A DNA stretch of 64,000 nucleotides from Nymphalis io (taxonomy: Eukaryota > Arthropoda > Insecta > Lepidoptera > Nymphalidae), in assembly GCF_905147045.1 (NCBI RefSeq), contig NC_065892.1, positions 11,751,501 through 11,815,500 on the forward strand. The letters are read 5' to 3'. The position numbers and the translations under genes were made by a program. Under the pieces are notes generated by a model, which had not been told where the DNA came from, searched no databases, and was given only the letters and a program-made list of their open reading frames with translations. Each line of letters opens with the position of its first letter. The stretch's first letter is position 1. Of the stretch, positions 58,790-64,000 are shown one piece after another.

Positions 58790-60387
58790 GAATGTAAAAA
58801 TGCAACAAATAATAATTACATTTTCAATGCTAATAAAACAAAATGTATACTGTAAATTGTTTCTTTAAAACATTCTTAGTGTAACTGATGATAAAGTTTT
58901 TCATACAAAGCTCCACTTTGTCATCCTTTGCGCGTAGACTGAACTCCGCAACATATATAACAGCTTACTGACATTGATTCTATTAGATTAGTATACTCGG
59001 AATTATTTAATAGTATCATGTCCGATGTATATGTATGGAGTAATGCTACAGACATATAAACTATATTCATTCCTAAAAAATGTCTGTTATGACTATTTAT
59101 AATCACAGCTCGAGGCTGATTATTTTAATAGAAACATTGACAAAAATTATATAAACACGGGAAGTAAAGAAAAAACTTGTAACACAAGGTTTCTATTTTA
59201 GCAAAGTTAATACATAAAGTAAATTGAAATTATTAAATATGTTTAAAATTTCTAAAATGACGATTCAATAATGCTCATAAGAGTCAACTAGTGTAAAGTA
59301 TATTTTGTTTTTTTTTTTTTGCAAAAATAATTTGAACGTTACACCCACAGAATAATATGTAAATATATACATTATACTCCTAACTGCTTGTGATGTTTTA
59401 TAATATTTTATACATTTTATCTCGGAAAATGAAGATATAATTGTCTAGTTATGATTTATTTACAAAAAATGTTTACAGAATCATTGGTGTTGCTCATGAT
59501 TGTATCTCCATTTAAAACGCAAAGTCCATTTGCGAAGATAAGCAAATCTATACCTTAATGGACTTTGCTTTTCACGATACGTAATAAAACGATATAATAA
59601 ATGTATGAATGTCCATAGCCTTTTGAAAGTTACTAATATAACTACGTATTGTAACAGTCTCCCCGTCCCTTCTTTTTGTCTGTCTGAACGCGATAAATTC
59701 AATAACTGCCGTACGGAATTTCCCTGTTTTCAATAAGGAATGTTCCATGAGGAAGGTATAGGTGAATAATTTATTAGTGTGTTGTAAATTGGCTAAAATA
59801 CCACTTTGTTTAATGATTTGTTTTGATGTTGATTACCAGTTGTTTGTTAAAGATTAGAAAATATCATGCCGACGGGGAGCTTTAATTGCTTTCGAGTTAA
59901 CCAATAGAGTTATATGTATTACGATAAAAACATTTTATGAAGACCTTATTCTACCTGTGCGGAACCGGGGTAGATAGTTAATTAATAATTATAACGATTG
60001 TAGAAATGTATGTAGAAATGAGCAATATGTATACCGTTGTATACTTGAAGTATTTAGTCTAAAATGTGATTCTGTAACACCCTAATATAAAATGTATCAG
60101 TCGCCGAAGGACATCAATACCTACGTAATAATTGCTATTCTATTTCGTGGACTTTATATTTGGAGAAAAAATTAAAATAAAATTAGGAATATAACATTGC
60201 AAGGACGCACATATCTCGAGAAAATTTCAATTAAAACACAAATTGGTGATAAACAAAAATCAGGTGAAAATAGTTAAAAAGTACATTTGAAAAACTTGAC
60301 AAATCTCAACATAATTCAACATAATTTGGCCTGGGTTTGGTACATATTATAATTTATATATATTTGTTTTAATATGTGTTATAGATG
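58790..60387. other. Intron 2 spacer without recognisable features
   Basis: AT-rich sequence with no repeat family or coding signal that I recognise. An imperfect inverted repeat around the word 'gcaaagtccatt' (59518-59574, 'aaaacgcaaagtccatttgc' versus 'aatggactttgctttt') forms a possible stem. Confidence 0.45.
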
Positions 60388-60680
60388 TTTTTTTTTTTAT
60401 AGAATAGGAAGGTGGACGAGCATATGGGCCACCTGATGGTAAGTGGTCACCAAACGCCCTTAGACATTGGCATTCTAAGAAATGTCAACCATCGCTTATA
60501 GCCAATGCGCCACCAACCTTGGGAACTAAGATTTTATGTCCCTTGTGCCTGTAATTACACTGGCTCACTCAATCTTCAAACCGGAACACAACAATATTAA
60601 GTATTGCTGTTTTGCGGTAGAATATCTGATGAGTGGGTGGTACCTACCCAGACGAGCTTGCACAAAGCCCTACCACCAGT
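60388..60680 (-). mobile_element. Poly(A) retroposon, near full length
   Basis: T run at 60388-60398, then 'atagaataggaaggtggacg', 'ccttgggaactaagatttta', 'cggtagaatatctgatgagt' and the end 'gccctaccaccagt'. Nearly identical along its whole length to the copy inside the Hsp70 pseudogene (50013-50306). Confidence 0.88.
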
Positions 60681-60967
60681 ATATGTTTGTAAGTTTCGCA
60701 TATGGTGTCCGTTAATGTTTGTTTCACGATAAGTTTTTCGTCGGTATTTACCCTAAAATTTACGTTCCGAACCGTTGGTAGCCAAGCATTACATTAGTAC
60801 AATGGACGTAAAATGACTATTCAAAATTACTTGCAAGTTAATGTTAATCCATCAATGTACATTTTAATTTTATACTGTTTCATTAAAATTAATCCGGTTG
60901 CCGCATTTATATAAACAAATAGAGATACTTTTACAGTTATATCATTCGTACGAATAGTAAATTAAAT

Positions 60968-61270
60968 AGTAACAGCCTATAAATGACCCACTGCTGGACT
61001 AAGGCGTCCTCATCCTTTTTGAGGAGAAGGTTTTGGAGCTTAGTCCACCACGCTACCAATGCGAGTTGGTAGAATACACATGCGGCAGAATTTGCACATA
61101 TTGGCAGTGAAATTTGACACATGTAGGTTTCCTCACGATGTATTCCTTCACGGTCAAAAACGAGATGAATTATAATCACAAATTAAGCACATGAAAATTC
61201 AGTGGTACTGCCCCGGGTTTGAATCCACGATCATCGGTTAAGATTCACGCGCTGTTACCATCTCGGCTTA
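60968..61270 (-). mobile_element. Metulj-like SINE, near full length
   Basis: Minus orientation: tail 'aacagcctataaatgaccca' at the left, then 'gaggagaaggttttggagc', 'ggtttcctcacgatg', 'aattcagtggtactgccccg' and the tRNA-like head at the right, with box B (gggtttgaatcc, about 61214) and box A region ending 'ccatctcggctta'. It ends only about 53 bp before the acceptor of ABCD3 exon 3. Confidence 0.85.
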
Positions 61271-61323
61271 ACTAGTAAATAATATACGTTATTTATATAC
61301 TTAATATCTATATATTGTTTCAG

Positions 61324-61393
61324 GTCAATCATTACAATGAATCACAAGGAGTTCAGGCGATTGTTATTGATGTTTTTCACAGCAATGCCGTTG
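61324..61393 (+). CDS. ABCD3: ABCD3 (PMP70) exon 3
   Basis: The acceptor is tgtttcag (ends 61323); the donor is CCGTTG|GTATGT (GT 61394-61395). The first base completes the split GGG codon, and the exon ends in phase 0. It reads SIITMNHKEFRRLLLMFFTA, then MPL. The (S/T)-x-KEF-(R/K)-R-x-LL...AAMPL-type motif matches the loop and start of the next transmembrane helix of PMP70. Confidence 0.93.
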
Positions 61394-62085
61394 GTATGTT
61401 TTCAGATATATTACTATGTATGTACGTATATAGGCGTTCTAACAATCTGAATCAATTTAAATTGCTCAAACGTTATCGATGCTGATGATTTATATAAACT
61501 AGCGATCCGTATTCACTATGCACGGTATTATTAAGGTTTTATACAATTTTGTTTCAATAATCAAGCAATAAATATTACTAATATTATATACGGGTATATT
61601 ACACGATTAATATTTGACTAATAAGTAGGTCAGATTTATTTGTTTCAATTTTTTTCTGTATTCACGCAAAAACAACTAACCCAATTGGTATATTGGTATA
61701 TTTTGTTTATAGATTCCCATATGTACGTTATATAATGTAGTAGTTTTATGTTGCATTTTTGAGATAAAACTTATTATGTCAACACAGTCGAAGAAATAAA
61801 TACATGGTCGGGCTCTTTCAAGGCGAATGCTGCTAAAACGACACAAAAAATACTCTAAAATGTTATAAATATTTAAAATATATACGCATAAGGCGCATTG
61901 ACTATTTTACAAGCTTAGTTTCACATGTCCCGGTGTGTGTAATCAAATCTTACATGTTGCATGTCGGATAAAACGAACCGCTCGGTTTCATATTGCTTAA
62001 TGAACATTCGGTATCTATTTAGCTACCTTAAACCCGTGTAATATTATATTTATAAATTGGTTCCATATTAACCTTTTGTTTTCAG

Positions 62086-62183
62086 ATATCTTTAGTAAAC
62101 AATGTCTTGAAATGGAGTATAGGAGAAGTTAAGTTAAGATTAAGGACCAATCTTTCCTTACATTTATATCAACAATATTTAAA
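62086..62183 (+). CDS. ABCD3: ABCD3 (PMP70) exon 4
   Basis: The acceptor is gttttcag (ends 62085); the donor is TTTAAA|GTAAGT with phase 2 (GT 62184-62185). It reads ISLVNNVLKWSIGEVKLRLR, then TNLSLHLYQQYLK. It continues MPL from exon 3 into the conserved ISLVNN helix and the (L/V)-R-x-(R/N)-L-x-x-x-LY-x-x-YL segment that precedes the cytosolic EAA-like loop of ABCD transporters. Confidence 0.94.
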
Positions 62184-62464
62184 GTAAGTAGGTATATTTC
62201 ACTCGTTTCTTTATATCATCAAAGAACAGAACAACCAACCGCGGAATCTAATATTTGTGAAACAAGGAGTATTCACGTACACCGCATGTAATCTCTGATC
62301 AATCACTCGTCTTTATTAATTTAATAATGTGACAAAATTTACTAAATAGGAGTTACTTCACACTAGTAAAGAATACTAAATGGTTGAGAAATGTCGAAAG
62401 ATTCAAAATGTCACGGAAAAATCTTAAGCAATATCATGGCATACATCAATAAAAATTATGCTTA

Positions 62465-62672
62465 TACTGGTGGTAGAGCTTTGTGCAAGTGTGAAGTGAG
62501 CCAGTGTAAGTACATGCACAAGGGACATAACATGTTCCCAAGGTTGGTGGCGCATTGGTGATGTAAGCGATGGTTAACATTTCTTACAATGCCAATGTCT
62601 ATGGGAGTTGGTGACCACTTACCATCAGGTGGCCCATATGCTCGTCCGCCTTCCTATTCTATAAAAAAAATG
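62465..62672 (+). mobile_element. Poly(A) retroposon with internal deletion
   Basis: It starts 'actggtggtagagctttgtg' and ends 'cttcctattctataaaaaaaa'. Relative to the full copies it lacks the middle part that contains 'ctcatcagatattctacc', which has been deleted. It lies in ABCD3 intron 4. Confidence 0.8.
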
Positions 62673-63142
62673 CTTTATTACAACTGCGTAGTAATTGATT
62701 CAAATGTTTTGTGTTCGCATTTGCAAGCCGTAATAACTGGGCTCGCAGAGCTACAGTTATCCAATTGACCGAGTTACAAAGATCGTGAAGTCGTCTGCTC
62801 AATTTATATCATCTTAATAGAACATCATTTTGCTTTTTATATATTTCAGTCTATTTTTTTGTTTGTATCAGTAAGTTATTATGATCTACCAGTTAAACCG
62901 GGAAGGTTTTCGTGTGAAATTCTTATTAACGTCTTTGCAAATCTCATTTAATAAATTTAGCTAATCTTGATATTTGCATAATCTAATTATTAAATTGTAT
63001 ATATAACCCGTCTAATAGTCACCACGCAATCACTTCTATTGTATTGCTATATTTCTGCGTAGTGTCAGAATAGGCGTGTTTGTTTTCCGCCAAAAAGAGG
63101 GAATTCCAGCTACCTCACTCTTTCTGAAGTGTGTCTGTACCT

Positions 63143-63340
63143 ATAACTGACCATCTTGACCTTCTTGGCGTTACTCTCACGTCGAATCTAAATTTCGGCT
63201 CTTTTATTGAGTCCAAAACCCAAATAGCCGCTAGAAAGCTTGGTATCCTCTCCAAAGTGAGACGTTACTTTACTCCAGAACAACTGCTCAGCTTATAAAA
63301 AGCACAAGTGAGGTCACGTATGGAGATATCAGAATATATA
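63143..63340 (+). pseudogene. Non-LTR RT fragment in ABCD3 intron 4
   Basis: One frame reads DHLDLLGVTLTSNLNFGSFI, ESKTQIAARKLGILSKVRRY and FTPEQLLSL before a stop, then KAQVRS. The LLGV-x-L-x-x-x-L-x-F/W block followed by A-x-x-K-L-G and Y-x-x-x-Q-L-L-x-L-Y-KAQ-V-R is typical of jockey-type reverse transcriptases. Only about 65 codons remain. Confidence 0.7.
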
Positions 63341-63567
63341 TGACGATATAGCCAGTATATACAAGAAACAACTTTAATCCTATGAATTATAAAATTGGTC
63401 TTGAATTGCTAAAACCTAACGTTAACGACAACGACGGCGCAAACTACCAACATTATATTTGTCTTTTACCAAATGTTTATAAGAAAGTAAAATACATTCA
63501 CAAAAATTACTACTCCATTCGTGTTCCCTCGAAGCAATCATTTAAACATTAGAATTTTTGATTTTAG

Positions 63568-63748
63568 AGGTTTCACATATTACCAAGTGACGAATCTCGA
63601 CAACAGAATATCGAACGCAGACCAGTTGCTGACCACAGATATAGACAAATTCTGCGACACAGTTATTGATTTATATAGCAATATTAGCAAACCCCTGTTG
63701 GACATCTCTATATATTTGTATAGGTTGACAGTTAATTTGGGACCCTCG
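63568..63748 (+). CDS. ABCD3: ABCD3 (PMP70) exon 5
   Basis: The acceptor is gattttag (ends 63567); the donor is CCCTCG|GTGAGT (GT 63749-63750), ending in phase 0. The first base completes the lysine codon of exon 4. It reads GFTYYQVTNLDNRISNADQL, LTTDIDKFCDTVIDLYSNIS, KPLLDISIYLYRLTVNLGPS. The YY-x-(M/V)-x-NLDNRI-x-N-x-DQLLT-x-D motif is the ABCD signature loop (EAA-like). SNISKPLLD is characteristic of ABCD3 rather than ABCD1/2. The ATP-binding domain exons lie beyond the window. Confidence 0.95.
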
Positions 63749-63877
63749 GTGAGTAAATATTATTTATATGACACGGAGCACCACCTTTGAGTATTGTTAT
63801 GTTAATATTTTGTTTTAATTCATTTCAAATTGAAGTAACATGTATGTGTCAAAGTATATAGTACAGTACAGTACATT

Positions 63878-64000
63878 AACAGCCTGTAAATGTCCCATTG
63901 CCGGGCTAAGGCCTCTCCCTTTTTGAGGAGAAGGTATGGAGCTTATTCAACCACGCTGCTCCAATGCGGTTTGGTGGAATACACACGTGGCAGAATTTCA
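63878..64000 (-). mobile_element. Metulj-like SINE, cut by the window end
   Basis: It begins 'aacagcctgtaaatgtccca' and continues 'gaggagaaggtatggagctt', 'ccaatgcggtttggtggaat', 'acacgtggcagaatttca' to the last base of the window. It lies in ABCD3 intron 5. Confidence 0.82.

Larger units (their letters stand above)
54831..61323 (+). other. ABCD3 intron 2 (6.5 kb), repeat-rich
   Basis: Spliced by GTAAGC...tttcag in phase with the flanking exons. It holds at least seven repeat copies, listed separately: Metulj-like SINEs at 55.2, 56.9 and 61.0 kb, poly(A) retroposons at 55.3 and 60.4 kb, a LINE 3' end at 57.8 kb, another SINE at 58.4 kb. It also has a (TA)n palindromic run at 55763-55802. No other gene is apparent inside it. 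Confidence 0.8.

Overview
The window is about 64 kb of AT-rich animal DNA with very low gene density. It is almost certainly from a butterfly or moth (Lepidoptera). The tRNA-derived SINEs with a 'gaggcctttagcccagcag' tail resemble the Metulj family described from Heliconius, so a nymphalid is my best guess. Introns, poly(A) retroposons, several LINE and DIRS-like fossils and DNA transposons confirm a eukaryotic genome. All calls were made by reading the sequence; no database search was run.

Layout. 0-9.6 kb: intergenic DNA with SINEs, a perfect 44-bp-arm hairpin (6173-6267), a CRE/YY1-like promoter candidate (5360-5400) and one unrecognised lysine-rich 152-aa gene (9060-9518, +). 9.6-18 kb: transposon graveyard, with a 5'-truncated R1-like LINE that has a clean target-site duplication (11901-13345) and a decayed DIRS-like element read on the minus strand (14386-17670). 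20.2-22.8 kb: a GC-rich MITE, then a minus-strand series of at least seven exon-like units, each with a T-rich acceptor followed by TT and an open tail ending in a stop. 28.0-29.9 kb: a TIR-bounded DNA transposon with a pogo/Tigger-like DDE domain. 32.6-44.8 kb: a tandem satellite of 73 monomers, nearly all 166 bp, with higher-order structure.

46.9-47.2 kb holds two perfect three-unit heat-shock elements, with a TATA box about 110 bp away on the satellite side, and with no protein gene visible downstream. 49.7-52.1 kb is an Hsp70 pseudogene that keeps a heat-shock promoter and carries a retroposon in its first codons. From 53.47 kb to the right edge lie the first five exons of a peroxisomal ABC half-transporter (ABCD3/PMP70, +), whose introns are packed with SINEs and retroelement fragments.

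The two most interesting candidates are (i) the heat-shock promoter facing a 12-kb tandem array, an arrangement like the Drosophila hsr-omega lncRNA locus, and (ii) the minus-strand cluster of alternative-terminal-exon-like cassettes at 20.5-22.7 kb. Both are inferences from sequence and need transcript data.
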